Shown here: piece after piece, positions 18,131 through 26,423 of the stretch
How positions within the stretch are numbered: the stretch's first letter is position 1
Layout: every line of letters begins with the position of its first letter
Assembly: GCA_044225795.1 (NCBI GenBank)
Contig: JBGAIF010000003.1
Location: 434,001 to 498,000 of the forward strand
Source of the DNA: Nemorincola sp044225795
GTDB lineage: Bacteria > Bacteroidota > Bacteroidia > Chitinophagales > Chitinophagaceae
Direction: 5' to 3'
DNA length: 64,000 nt
The notes under the pieces: generated by a model
Databases searched by the model: none
Seen by the model: only the letters and a program-made list of their open reading frames with translations
Told to the model about the DNA's origin: nothing
Translations under genes and position numbers: made by a program

Positions 18131-18210
18131 AATATCAGTTTTTATCTGCGGCGAAGGTAGAAAAAATATGCCGACCGCCGTAAGGGGGGCATCTTCTGAA
18201 CGCCCGGAAA

Positions 18211-18242
18211 TAAATAAGCCCCGAGGATTCGGGGCTTATTTA
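18211..18242. terminator. Bidirectional-type terminator hairpin
   Basis: A 14-bp perfect stem (TAAATAAGCCCCGA and its complement) with a 4-base loop. It lies after the PMP3-like gene on the minus strand and isolates it from the cystathionine beta-synthase unit. Confidence 0.85.
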
Positions 18243-18258
18243 ATATTTTGGTTATCTA

Positions 18259-18693
18259 TTAATAATATTTCTTCATCTTAACGAGCGTATAGATAAGGCC
18301 CGGCAGATAGAACAGGAAGTACAGTATCAATGAGAGTACCCAGTCAAAATCAGAGAAATTATCGTTGATACCCATTGCTAACCAACCCCAGCCAATGATA
18401 GCCAGAACTATGTACAGCACTTTTGGCACCGACGCCGACTTTTTAGGCGACATAAGCTTCGTCGCGATCTTAGAGAAGAACGAGTGTTTCTGGTGAGCAG
18501 TCATAGAAACCGCTTTTTGAGTCAGTTCCTGCGCAGCGGCTGTTGTTGCTACCGGCATGGTCTCAGCAGGAGCAGTAGTTACTACCTCTGTTGCTTCGAT
18601 GTCCTTTTTAACCGGGAATGCAGCATGGCTCACATTGGCCGTAAACAGTGACATTGAAATGAGTGTGATGAAGATCGATTTCTTGCTATTCAT
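18259..18693 (-). CDS. Exported PMP3/YqaE-like small membrane protein
   Basis: A 144-residue protein with an N-terminal signal-like segment (ISMSLFTANVSHA), an Ala/Thr-rich middle, and a C-terminal module of two membrane helices (YIVLAIIGWGWLAMGI and SLILYFLFYLPGLIYTLVKMKKYY). The second helix, with YLPG-I-x-x-L, matches the PMP3/YqaE (UPF0057) family, whose members are usually only 50-60 residues and linked to membrane potential or stress. The N-terminal extension is typical of Bacteroidota versions. The molecular role is unknown. Confidence 0.7.
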   Translation of the reverse strand: MNSKKSIFITLISMSLFTANVSHAAFPVKKDIEATEVVTTAPAETMPVATTAAAQELTQKAVSMTAHQKHSFFSKIATKLMSPKKSASVPKVLYIVLAIIGWGWLAMGINDNFSDFDWVLSLILYFLFYLPGLIYTLVKMKKYY

Positions 18694-18833
18694 GTCGTAA
18701 GTTTTAGTTCACTCAAAAGTACTCGTTTCAGCGGGAAAAAGAAAAATAATTTATTGTTTATGTGCGGCAACTGTGGATATGTATCTCAGGCAGTAAATTT
18801 TATATATTTTTGTGCTGTACTAAGTCACAGATC

Positions 18834-19409
18834 ATGAGGGCACAACTAGTTTTGATTGGCATATTATTGATACTCACCGCAAATCTCAGTTCCTGCCTGA
18901 AACGCCCCTACCACTTCAACGACAAGCGAGGTGTCTATAAAGATATCGCCCGTACTCCTGAACAACGTGAAGAACTGGCCGCAAGAAAGAAGCATAAGAA
19001 GCGACATAGAAAAGCTGAGAAAGAAGACAGTGCTGTTGCCGACAAGAAGGCAGATAAAAAACAGGAGCAGATACCGGCTACTGATAATGGAGCAAGTATC
19101 CCAGGTGGCGCTGTTAATTCTGAACATATTGCTGATACAACTCATCCGGGTTCAGTTCCTGTTGATGGGTCAGGTGCTAAACCGGTAGAGCAAACTAAGC
19201 CGGAAGCTACGGGTGTTCCTCCCGTTACTCAGCAACCCGATGTAGCAGTGCCTCCACCTGCAGAGCAAAAACCTGCTACAGAGACCAAGGCGAAGAAGAA
19301 AAAGAGATCAAAGAAATCTAAAGGCTCAGTTGATGGTAAAGAGACCGAACAAAACGGCCTTCCGGAGTCTTCGGACAAGAAAGATCAGCCCGGATCGGAT
19401 CAGAATTAG
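18834..19409 (+). CDS. Lys/Pro-rich predicted lipoprotein
   Basis: A 191-residue protein with a lipoprotein signal (MRAQLVLIGILLILTANLSSC, Cys 21). A short start follows (KRPYHFNDKRGVYKDIA), then a long charged, low-complexity, probably disordered tail rich in Lys, Glu, Pro and Gln. The ATG at 18834 was preferred to an upstream in-frame start because it places the signal peptide at the N-terminus. It lies 104 bases before the TonB receptor gene, on the same strand, but the operator repeats in that gap suggest separate control. Function is unknown. Confidence 0.7.
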   Translation: MRAQLVLIGILLILTANLSSCLKRPYHFNDKRGVYKDIARTPEQREELAARKKHKKRHRKAEKEDSAVADKKADKKQEQIPATDNGASIPGGAVNSEHIADTTHPGSVPVDGSGAKPVEQTKPEATGVPPVTQQPDVAVPPPAEQKPATETKAKKKKRSKKSKGSVDGKETEQNGLPESSDKKDQPGSDQN

Positions 19410-19413
19410 TGCA

Positions 19414-19486
19414 GTAACATTAAGTTCATCTTCAGTTAATATTCAGGAAACAATTTGGTAAACCACCATTAATTCTGTGGTAACAT
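19414..19486 (+). promoter_or_regulatory. Seven 11-bp-phased operator repeats (Pho-box-like)
   Basis: Heptamers at exact 11-base steps: GTAACAT (19414), TTCATCT (19425), TTAATAT (19436), GAAACAA (19447), GTAAACC (19458), TTAATTC (19469), GTAACAT (19480). The A at position 4 is invariant, and T at 2 and A at 3 occur in six of seven. The last repeat ends 8 bases before the -7 element, the place that PhoB-type activators occupy instead of a -35 contact. OmpR/PhoB-family binding is inference. Confidence 0.6.
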
Positions 19487-19494
19487 ACCCCCGT

Positions 19495-19502
19495 TACTTT
19501 TG
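19495..19502 (+). promoter_or_regulatory. -7 element of TonB receptor gene
   Basis: TACTTTTG matches TAnnTTTG. No TTTG at proper spacing is present; the operator repeats take its place, which is typical of activator-dependent promoters. The leader to the ATG at 19514 would be under 10 bases. Confidence 0.55.
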
Positions 19503-19513
19503 CCGGAAAAAAA

Positions 19514-22360
19514 ATGGCAAAGTATCTCTACTTCTTTCTCCTTTTATTCATTGCGAATCAATCTTTTGCGGGTACTATCAAGGGTGCGGTGACCGATGCC
19601 AAAGATAATGCGCCACTGAGCGGCGTAGTAATAGCAGTATCCGGTACAGGCAAGGGAGCTGTAACTGATTTTGATGGAAAATTTGAGATCACAGGTGTGC
19701 CGTCAGGTACATATGAAGTAGTACTTTCCTATACATCATATAATACGACCAAGCAGACAATTACGCTGGCGGACGGACAGGAAGTAACGCTTAATATCAA
19801 TATGTCCCCTGAAAGCACGGAACTGAAAGACCTTACTGTTAAAGCCGCCAAGATCACCAATACAGAAAATGCGGTGATCAACGAAATAAAGAACAGCAGC
19901 ACTATAGTAAGCGGAACAAGTGCAGCCCAGATATCAAAAACACTGGACAGAAATGCCGCAGATGTGGTAAAGCGTATACCCGGTGTAACAGTTCAGGATG
20001 ACCGTTTTATTGTTGTCAGGGGGCTTCCTGATCGCTATAATACCGTATGGCTGAATGATGCGAGTACGCCAAGCAGCGAATCTGATAAAAGAGCCTTCTC
20101 ATTTGATATTATACCTGCCGGCCTTATAGACCGTATCATGGTGTACAAGACACCGTCTCCTGAACTGCCCGGTGATTTCGCGGGTGGTATGGTGAAATTA
20201 TATACCACATCCGTTACTGATAAGAACCAGATCACCGTGAGCCTGCAGACATCAAGCAGGGAATACTCAACCGGAACAACATTTAACTACAATACTCCAT
20301 CGAAGACAGATGTGTTCGGTTATGACGACGGTGGCCGAAGCATACCCAAAGGCGTTCCGGATTTCATTTCAACAAAAGATCCCAATTACAAAACCAACAT
20401 CAATGCATGGACCAAATCATTTGGCAATGACTGGACCGTAAACCAGAAACCTACCTCTCCCGACGGAAGGTTCTCCCTGGCGTTGTCTAATGTGGTGAAG
20501 GTAAAGAATGTGAAGATCGGTAACACACTTGGTGTGGCGTATGCCAATACTTATACCAATACCATGATCCACCGCCAGGACTGGGACTCGGCATCAAGGA
20601 ACTATAATTACAATGACCAGCGTTCTGTGAACAATGTAAGTGTAGGTGTGATGGATAATCTCGGTGTGACCTTCGGAAACTCTAAGATAGAATTCAAGAA
20701 CCTGTATAACCAGATCGGTACGGCATCACTCACTGAGCGCAGGACCATTAAAGATACTGGTATAGCAACCAACCCTGATGAGAAGTCATACTCAATGGGT
20801 TACGAGAGCCGTGCTACCTATGCGACACAATTACTCGGTACGCATAAGAACAACAAAGACACGCGCAAATACACCTGGGCGCTGGGGTATACCGACTTAT
20901 TCAAGAATCAACCGGACCTCAGGCGCATCAAGTATTCAAAACAACAATCGGATCCCGATTCGCTGTTTAAGGCACAGGTGTCCGGCAACGTAGACATACT
21001 TAATGGTGGTGGCCGGTACTATTCGCAATTGTATGAACATACGTATAGCTTCAACCATCAGTTCACTCAGAAGATAAAGGTGTCAGATGATATCAATGTT
21101 GATCTGAACGTAGGCAATTACCTGGAGTATAAAGACAGGGCGTTCAATATCAGGCAGCTCGGATACACTATTAAACCCGGCACGCTTGCCAATAAGCTGA
21201 ACCGTCTTCCGATCAATGAAATATTTGCTGACACCAATGTAGGGGGTACCGGTAAGTTCATTATGGGAGAAACTACCAATAAATATGACAGGTACTCCGG
21301 AACAAATGAGCTGATAGCCAGCTTCTTGTCGGCCAAGGTACAAGCGGGTGATCATATCAGTGTTTCTGGCGGTGTGAGGTATGAGTATAACATACAGGCG
21401 ATCAATGCTTTTGTGAATCTTGATAGCATCTCTCCGAAGATCACGACCAAATTCCTTTTGCCTTCTGTTAATGCGGCATACAACTTCTCTGAGAAGAGCC
21501 TTGTGCGTTTTGCCTATGGCAAAACATTGAACAGGCCTGAGTTCAGGGAGTGGGCGCCGATATTCTATTACGACTTCGATGAGCTGGCCGGTAATAAAGG
21601 CTCTCTCTTCAAGACCACGGTGAGCAGGAGTAAATCAGCCAATATCGGCGATACACTTAAGGTGGCACAGATACAGAATTTTGATGTTCGCTACGAGTTA
21701 TATCCGTCAAATGGCGAAATGATACAGATCGGAGGCTTTTACAAGTTATTCGCTGATCCTATCCAGAGGGTATTGTTGCCGGGTTCGGGTAGCGATAGCC
21801 GTGCATTCTCGTTTATCAATGCAGATAATGCTTACTGTTATGGACTGGAGCTGGACCTGAGAAAGAACCTGGCATGGGTAGATGAGAAGCTGGGAACTGA
21901 TGTATTCAAGAGCCTTGCTGTGGTAGGTAACCTTGCTCTTGCGTGGAGCCAGTTGACAATAGACACCGCACAGGTGAACAGCGCTATTCCACATTCCGGC
22001 ATACAGGGACAGTCGCCATATATCGTAAATGCGGGTATGTATTACCAGAACCTGGAGAATGGGTTCCAGGGTTCATTATTGTATAATGTATTTGGTCCGC
22101 GCATGTATGCGGTAGGTACGGTGAATACCGGTGGTGAGAGTATTGGCGAGTTGCCGTTCCAATCTCTCGATTTTACGTTATCGAAGATGTTCCGTAAGCA
22201 TTACATACTTAATGTCGGTGTTCAGAATATACTTGGTTCACCTGTTTGTTTTGTAAAGGACATTAACAGGGACAACAAATTCGACCTGAAGAACGACCGT
22301 GAATATAAGGTGTATTATCCGGGTCGCTATTACACCATCGGTGTTAAGATTAAGTTTTAA
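19514..22360 (+). CDS. TonB-dependent outer membrane receptor with carboxypeptidase-like N-terminal domain
   Basis: A 948-residue outer membrane protein with a signal peptide (ending ANQSFA). A carboxypeptidase-regulatory-like domain follows (GTIKGAVTDAKDNAPLSGVVIAV, about 20-105), then a plug domain (VKRIPGVTVQDDRFIVVRGLPDRYN, about 155-235) and a TonB-type beta barrel ending in the aromatic YYTIGVKIKF. It imports a ligand across the outer membrane using TonB energy. No SusD partner is adjacent; instead a T9SS-secreted protein follows 83 bases later and carries the same operator, so the two probably work together. The ligand is unknown. If the operator is a Pho box, a phosphorus compound is a reasonable guess. 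Confidence 0.9.
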   Translation: MAKYLYFFLLLFIANQSFAGTIKGAVTDAKDNAPLSGVVIAVSGTGKGAVTDFDGKFEITGVPSGTYEVVLSYTSYNTTKQTITLADGQEVTLNINMSPESTELKDLTVKAAKITNTENAVINEIKNSSTIVSGTSAAQISKTLDRNAADVVKRIPGVTVQDDRFIVVRGLPDRYNTVWLNDASTPSSESDKRAFSFDIIPAGLIDRIMVYKTPSPELPGDFAGGMVKLYTTSVTDKNQITVSLQTSSREYSTGTTFNYNTPSKTDVFGYDDGGRSIPKGVPDFISTKDPNYKTNINAWTKSFGNDWTVNQKPTSPDGRFSLALSNVVKVKNVKIGNTLGVAYANTYTNTMIHRQDWDSASRNYNYNDQRSVNNVSVGVMDNLGVTFGNSKIEFKNLYNQIGTASLTERRTIKDTGIATNPDEKSYSMGYESRATYATQLLGTHKNNKDTRKYTWALGYTDLFKNQPDLRRIKYSKQQSDPDSLFKAQVSGNVDILNGGGRYYSQLYEHTYSFNHQFTQKIKVSDDINVDLNVGNYLEYKDRAFNIRQLGYTIKPGTLANKLNRLPINEIFADTNVGGTGKFIMGETTNKYDRYSGTNELIASFLSAKVQAGDHISVSGGVRYEYNIQAINAFVNLDSISPKITTKFLLPSVNAAYNFSEKSLVRFAYGKTLNRPEFREWAPIFYYDFDELAGNKGSLFKTTVSRSKSANIGDTLKVAQIQNFDVRYELYPSNGEMIQIGGFYKLFADPIQRVLLPGSGSDSRAFSFINADNAYCYGLELDLRKNLAWVDEKLGTDVFKSLAVVGNLALAWSQLTIDTAQVNSAIPHSGIQGQSPYIVNAGMYYQNLENGFQGSLLYNVFGPRMYAVGTVNTGGESIGELPFQSLDFTLSKMFRKHYILNVGVQNILGSPVCFVKDINRDNKFDLKNDREYKVYYPGRYYTIGVKIKF

Positions 22361-22365
22361 TTATA

Positions 22366-22405
22366 GTAACACTGAGATAATGTACCATTAATAATGCCGT
22401 AACAC
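22366..22405 (+). promoter_or_regulatory. Four 11-bp-phased operator repeats (Pho-box-like)
   Basis: GTAACAC (22366), ATAATGT (22377), TTAATAA (22388) and GTAACAC (22399) are spaced exactly 11 bases, all with TAA at positions 2-4. The final repeat ends 8 bases before the -7 element, as at the TonB receptor promoter. Both promoters share ACCATTAAT-N6-GTAACA (19465-19485 and 22384-22404). Confidence 0.6.
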
Positions 22406-22413
22406 TGCCAATC

Positions 22414-22421
22414 TAATTTTG
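22414..22421 (+). promoter_or_regulatory. -7 element of T9SS secreted protein gene
   Basis: TAATTTTG matches TAnnTTTG and lies 22 bases before the ATG at 22444. Confidence 0.55.
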
Positions 22422-22443
22422 ACAAAAAAATAAAGCAATAATT

Positions 22444-24288
22444 ATGAAAAAACTTTTCCTTTTATCGTGCATTTTCGCCGCGTCGCTCAGCAGGTCGTTT
22501 GCATATGAGACTGTTATCGTTAAAGACAGTATTTCTACCAGCACACACTGGACTTGCGACAAACAGTATCTCTTACAAGGTTATGTATATGTAACTGCCG
22601 GTGCAACTCTTACAATTGATCCGGGATGTATCATCAAGGGTGATAAGGATACCAAGGGTGCCCTGATCGTTGAGCGTAATGCTAAGATCATGGCCATGGG
22701 TACTGCTGAAAGCCCCATTGTTTTCACTTCAAACCAGGATGCCGGAACAAGAACTTACGGTGACTGGGGAGGTTTGATCCTTTGCGGTAACGCACCCACT
22801 AACTGGAACGCAGGCCAGGCACAGGTAGAAGGTGGCCCACGTTCTTTCTACGGTGGTACAGATCCTCATGACAATACCGGAGAACTGCACTACGTGCGTA
22901 TCGAGTTCGCGGGTATCGCGTTCTCTCCAAACAATGAGGTGAATGGCCTTACGTTCTGCGGTGTTGGCGATGCTACTAAAATTGACCACATACAGGTTTC
23001 TTACAGCGGTGACGACAGCTATGAGTGGTTTGGCGGTACAGTTAACGCTAAATACCTTGTTGCTTTCAGAACCTGGGATGACGATTTCGATACAGACAAC
23101 GGTTTCCAGGGTAAAGTACAGTTCGGCGCTATCATCCGTGATAACGTAGCTGACCTTAGCGGTTCTAAGGGCTTTGAAAGCGATAGCTACCAGTCTGGTA
23201 CTTACAGTGGTATGCCTGTTGATAATACTAAGCTGACCCGTCCTGTGTTCTCTAACATCACAGTGATAGGCCCTGTTACCAACCCGGGCGCTACTACTAT
23301 CGATCCTAACTTTGTTGCCGGCGTTCACATCCGTCGTGGTAGCTCTCTGAGCCTTCTGAACAGCGTTATCGCCGGCTGGCCATGTGGTCTGCTGATCGAT
23401 GAGTCATCTTCATCTTACGGTTCTACAGCAGCTAACATACTTTCAGGCGAATTGCAGTTCAGCAACAACATCATCTGTGGTACAGGTACAGTCGGTGGTT
23501 TCAACAAGGATATCGTATTCGTAAAGGATGGTGCCCGTTCACTGACTCCCACTACAGCATTTGCTGCTGATACAGTTACTCCGTTCAATCCTACTTATGC
23601 CGGTCCTATCAGTTGGTTGTACACAGGTTCCCTGCACAACAAGATGTATCCTACAGAACAGAGCAGCGTGTTACTGGGTAATCCTTTCAACCTGGCTAAC
23701 CCGAACCTGGTTCCTAACAGTACATCTCCGATCGTTTATAACTCAGCGCACGCGTTCAATCCTACTAAGCCATTGAACATGGATACAACAGGCGGCTATG
23801 CTAACTACAACGCTCCTACCGTTTATCCTGATTTTACTTCAACTAAGGCAAGCGATGCTTTCTTTGATAAGACAAACTATATCGGTGGTTTCGCAGGTAC
23901 AGGTGCTACTTCTGACAACTGGATGAAGGGCTGGTGCGAATTCAACCCTAACAACGCTGACTATACCGGTACTTGCTATGTTGCTCCTCCACAGGACCAC
24001 ACAGGTGTAGAAAATATCGGTAATGGTGCGTTTGCTATGGTAAGCATCTATCCTAACCCTGCTAACGAAAAGGCAACAGTTTCTTTCGAAATGAAGCAGG
24101 CTGCTGATCTGAAGATCACAATCATGGATATGACCGGTAAGATCGTTAAGGAAGTATACAATGGCGCTGTAACAAGAGGTGAGCATGAAGTTGTGTTCAG
24201 CACTAATGATATGTCAAGCGGATTATATGTAGTATCACTGGCTTCTAACCGCAAGGTTAAGACACTGAAGCTGAACGTGATCAAGTAA
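22444..24288 (+). CDS. T9SS-secreted beta-helix-like surface protein
   Basis: A 614-residue exported protein with a signal peptide (MKKLFLLSCIFAASLSRSFA) and a C-terminal type A T9SS sorting domain (VSIYPNPANEKATV, then LKITIMDMTGKIVKE, ending VKTLKLNVIK). The central part has a repetitive, Gly/Asn-rich pattern (GYVYVTAGATLTIDPGCIIKG, GDWGGLILCG) that suggests a parallel beta-helix. It is exported to the cell surface or medium. Codon use is strongly biased to AAC, TTC, GGT, GCT and CGT compared with neighbours, which points to very high expression. It shares its operator with the upstream TonB receptor gene. A role in capturing or processing that receptor's substrate is inference. Confidence 0.85.
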   Translation: MKKLFLLSCIFAASLSRSFAYETVIVKDSISTSTHWTCDKQYLLQGYVYVTAGATLTIDPGCIIKGDKDTKGALIVERNAKIMAMGTAESPIVFTSNQDAGTRTYGDWGGLILCGNAPTNWNAGQAQVEGGPRSFYGGTDPHDNTGELHYVRIEFAGIAFSPNNEVNGLTFCGVGDATKIDHIQVSYSGDDSYEWFGGTVNAKYLVAFRTWDDDFDTDNGFQGKVQFGAIIRDNVADLSGSKGFESDSYQSGTYSGMPVDNTKLTRPVFSNITVIGPVTNPGATTIDPNFVAGVHIRRGSSLSLLNSVIAGWPCGLLIDESSSSYGSTAANILSGELQFSNNIICGTGTVGGFNKDIVFVKDGARSLTPTTAFAADTVTPFNPTYAGPISWLYTGSLHNKMYPTEQSSVLLGNPFNLANPNLVPNSTSPIVYNSAHAFNPTKPLNMDTTGGYANYNAPTVYPDFTSTKASDAFFDKTNYIGGFAGTGATSDNWMKGWCEFNPNNADYTGTCYVAPPQDHTGVENIGNGAFAMVSIYPNPANEKATVSFEMKQAADLKITIMDMTGKIVKEVYNGAVTRGEHEVVFSTNDMSSGLYVVSLASNRKVKTLKLNVIK

Positions 24289-24315
24289 CATAAAGAGTGT
24301 GTATGTTTAATTGGG

Positions 24316-24352
24316 GTCGGCCAGGATTAACTTCCTGCCGGCTCTTTTTTTG
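24316..24352 (+). terminator. Rho-independent terminator
   Basis: A GC-rich imperfect hairpin (GGCCAGGA paired with TCCTGCCGG, one bulge) is followed by seven T, just after the T9SS secreted protein gene. Confidence 0.75.
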
Positions 24353-24480
24353 TATATATATGAATTATTGACTTTGTGACCTGCTTTCAGGCAATTATAC
24401 AGCCCGCTACATATGCAGTAACCTTATTTAACGTAAAAAATTCCTCACTAAATACTACATTCGCAATCTAATCTTTTCAA

Positions 24481-25686
24481 ATGTTACAAACAGATTACAT
24501 CCATGTGCCATATGGCAAAACCGTTCATGGTGAAGAAGAAATTGAAGCAGTCGTAAAAGTATTACGCACCTCTACCCAGATGGGCAAGCATGTCCGCGAA
24601 ATGGAAGACCGTGTTGCCGCTTTATACAATAAGAAGCAAGGCATTATGGTGAACAGCGGCTCATCTGCCCTGTACCTGGCTGCAGACCTTATGAATTATG
24701 AGCCGGGATCAGAGATCATCACTCCGGCGCTTACCTTCTCTACAACAGTAGCGCCCATAGTAAAGAAAGGTTGGGTGCCTGCATTCATTGATGTGGAAGA
24801 AGGTACTTATAACCTCGATGCCAATAAGGTAGAAGAAATGATCACCCCCAAGACAAAGGCGATGATCATTCCTAACCTGATAGGCAACCTTCCTGACTGG
24901 AAGCAACTGCGTGAGATAGCTGACAAGCATAACCTGTTTGTACTGGAAGACTCGGCAGATACACTGGGCGCTGAAATAGACGGCGCTTCATCGGGCCGCT
25001 TTACAGACATGAGCACCACCAGCTTCTATGGTTCACACATCATCAACTGCGCGGGCAATGGTGGTATGCTCTGCGTGAATACTCCTGAGTTTTACGACCG
25101 TGGCCGCCTGCTGCGTAGCTGGGGCCGCAGCTCATCACTCTTTGTTGAGTCTGAGAAGATAGAGAACCGCTTTAATGTAGAGATAGACGGCATTCCGTAC
25201 GATGCGAAGTTCGTGTTCGAGGAGCCGGGTTATAATATCGAGCCATCTGAGATGGGTGCGGCATTCGGTATCGTGCAACTGAACAAGCTGGGGCAGAATA
25301 TAGATACCCGTACAGCTAATTACAATCGTATGCGTGAGTTCTTCAGCCGGTATGAGGAATTCTTCATATTACCTAAGCAATTACCCAACTCGCGTACCGG
25401 CTGGCTGGCATTCGCATCCACTATACGTGAGAGCGCTCCTTTCATCCGCCGCGACCTGCAGATATTCCTGGAGAAGAGGAACATACAGACACGTACGGTG
25501 TTCACGGGCAACATCCTGCGTCAGCCGGGCTTCAAGCACGTGCCTTCGAGGGCGGCTAAGGCTGGCTACCCTGAGGCAGATAAGGTGATGCGTGGCGGTA
25601 TGCTGCTGGCTTGCCACCATGGCCTTAATGAGGCGCAGATAAGCCACATTATGGAGAGCGTTACAGAGTTCATGAAGAATATATAA
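24481..25686 (+). CDS. DegT/DnrJ/EryC1/StrS-family PLP enzyme with His replacing the catalytic Lys (sugar dehydratase-like)
   Basis: A 401-residue protein of the sugar aminotransferase fold. It keeps NSGSSALYLA (58-67), the TPALTFSTT segment and the PLP-binding acidic residue D157 in VLEDSADTLGA. At the place where the family has the PLP Lys (SFxxxK), it reads SFYGSHIINCAGNGG, so H186 replaces Lys. The same change defines ColD (GDP-4-keto-6-deoxymannose 3-dehydratase) and E1 (CDP-4-keto-6-deoxyglucose 3-dehydrase), which remove the C3 hydroxyl instead of transaminating. A 3-deoxysugar dehydratase is therefore more likely than an aminotransferase. The next gene starts one base after its stop. 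Confidence 0.82.
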   Translation: MLQTDYIHVPYGKTVHGEEEIEAVVKVLRTSTQMGKHVREMEDRVAALYNKKQGIMVNSGSSALYLAADLMNYEPGSEIITPALTFSTTVAPIVKKGWVPAFIDVEEGTYNLDANKVEEMITPKTKAMIIPNLIGNLPDWKQLREIADKHNLFVLEDSADTLGAEIDGASSGRFTDMSTTSFYGSHIINCAGNGGMLCVNTPEFYDRGRLLRSWGRSSSLFVESEKIENRFNVEIDGIPYDAKFVFEEPGYNIEPSEMGAAFGIVQLNKLGQNIDTRTANYNRMREFFSRYEEFFILPKQLPNSRTGWLAFASTIRESAPFIRRDLQIFLEKRNIQTRTVFTGNILRQPGFKHVPSRAAKAGYPEADKVMRGGMLLACHHGLNEAQISHIMESVTEFMKNI

Positions 25687-25687
25687 G

Positions 25688-26068
25688 ATGTCGGTGGAAC
25701 TGATATTACTGACGTACCTGTGTTACAGGAATAGTGTAAAAGCCAGGCTGAAGGGTAAGAACCCGGTGGCCTGGGTTATCTTTACTATTATAGCCTACTT
25801 TGTGGCTATGATGATCGGTATGATGTTCGTTATCTTCAACTTCTGCCGCGATGCTGTGGATATGAACCAGTTGTCTTCCCCGGACAAGGGAACCCGGGAG
25901 GCTGCCTCTCAGCGTATAGTGCAGGCCGTATCGGGTAATACGCTCCACTATATAACCGTAGAACTTATAGCATTGGGCGGCTACCTGTTCGTTCGTTACC
26001 TGCTGGACCGTATCCCTGATAAGAAGGAACCGGAGATACACTGGATGGACAGATTGGGTGGCGATTAG
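25688..26068 (+). CDS. Small membrane protein, unknown
   Basis: A 126-residue protein with a strong hydrophobic segment at about 28-52 (VAWVIFTIIAYFVAMMIGMMFVIF) and a second at about 90-106. The C-terminus is charged (PDKKEPEIHWMDRL). No family recognised. It starts one base after the DegT-family gene, so the two are cotranscribed. Confidence 0.7.
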   Translation: MSVELILLTYLCYRNSVKARLKGKNPVAWVIFTIIAYFVAMMIGMMFVIFNFCRDAVDMNQLSSPDKGTREAASQRIVQAVSGNTLHYITVELIALGGYLFVRYLLDRIPDKKEPEIHWMDRLGGD

Positions 26069-26423
26069 CACCAAAACATATTTTATCAAGGCTCTGTTGC
26101 AAATGCTTCAGAGCCTTTTTCTTTGGTATTTTATGGTGAGAAGTGGCGGTAATATCTTTTCTTAAAGAAAACTCATCCACTGTGAGTATGGTGTAGCTTA
26201 CCGTATCATGATCTTCGAGACTAGCTTTTCTTGCTCCGTTGTAGCGGGATCAACATCACCACCAGCTATACCTGCGCGGGCAATGGTACGGATGGTCTGC
26301 GCGCCAGACCGAAACACATTCATACTGAACAGGAGCAGGATAATGAAGAGGGTAGTAGGTTTTTCGAAAGGATATCAATAATTCATTGGAAAATTACTAC
26401 TTTGTAACCATCGACTTGCCTTC
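26069..26423. other. Intergenic gap, one weak small minus-strand ORF
   Basis: Besides the terminator, the gap has a 41-residue ORF on the minus strand (26198-26323, MNVFRSGAQTIRTIARAG start). It has no clear promoter or homology and its upstream frame is closed by a TGA. I see nothing else supported. Confidence 0.4.
26088..26120 (+). terminator. Rho-independent terminator
   Basis: AAGGCTCTG and CAGAGCCTT form a 9-bp stem with a 12-base loop, followed by T-rich sequence. It ends the DegT / membrane-protein unit. Confidence 0.85.

Noticed and set aside
26198..26323. 41-residue ORF between the terminator and the TPR adenylate cyclase
   Set aside because: No promoter, no recognised homology, and the frame upstream is closed. 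It is mentioned only in the gap description.
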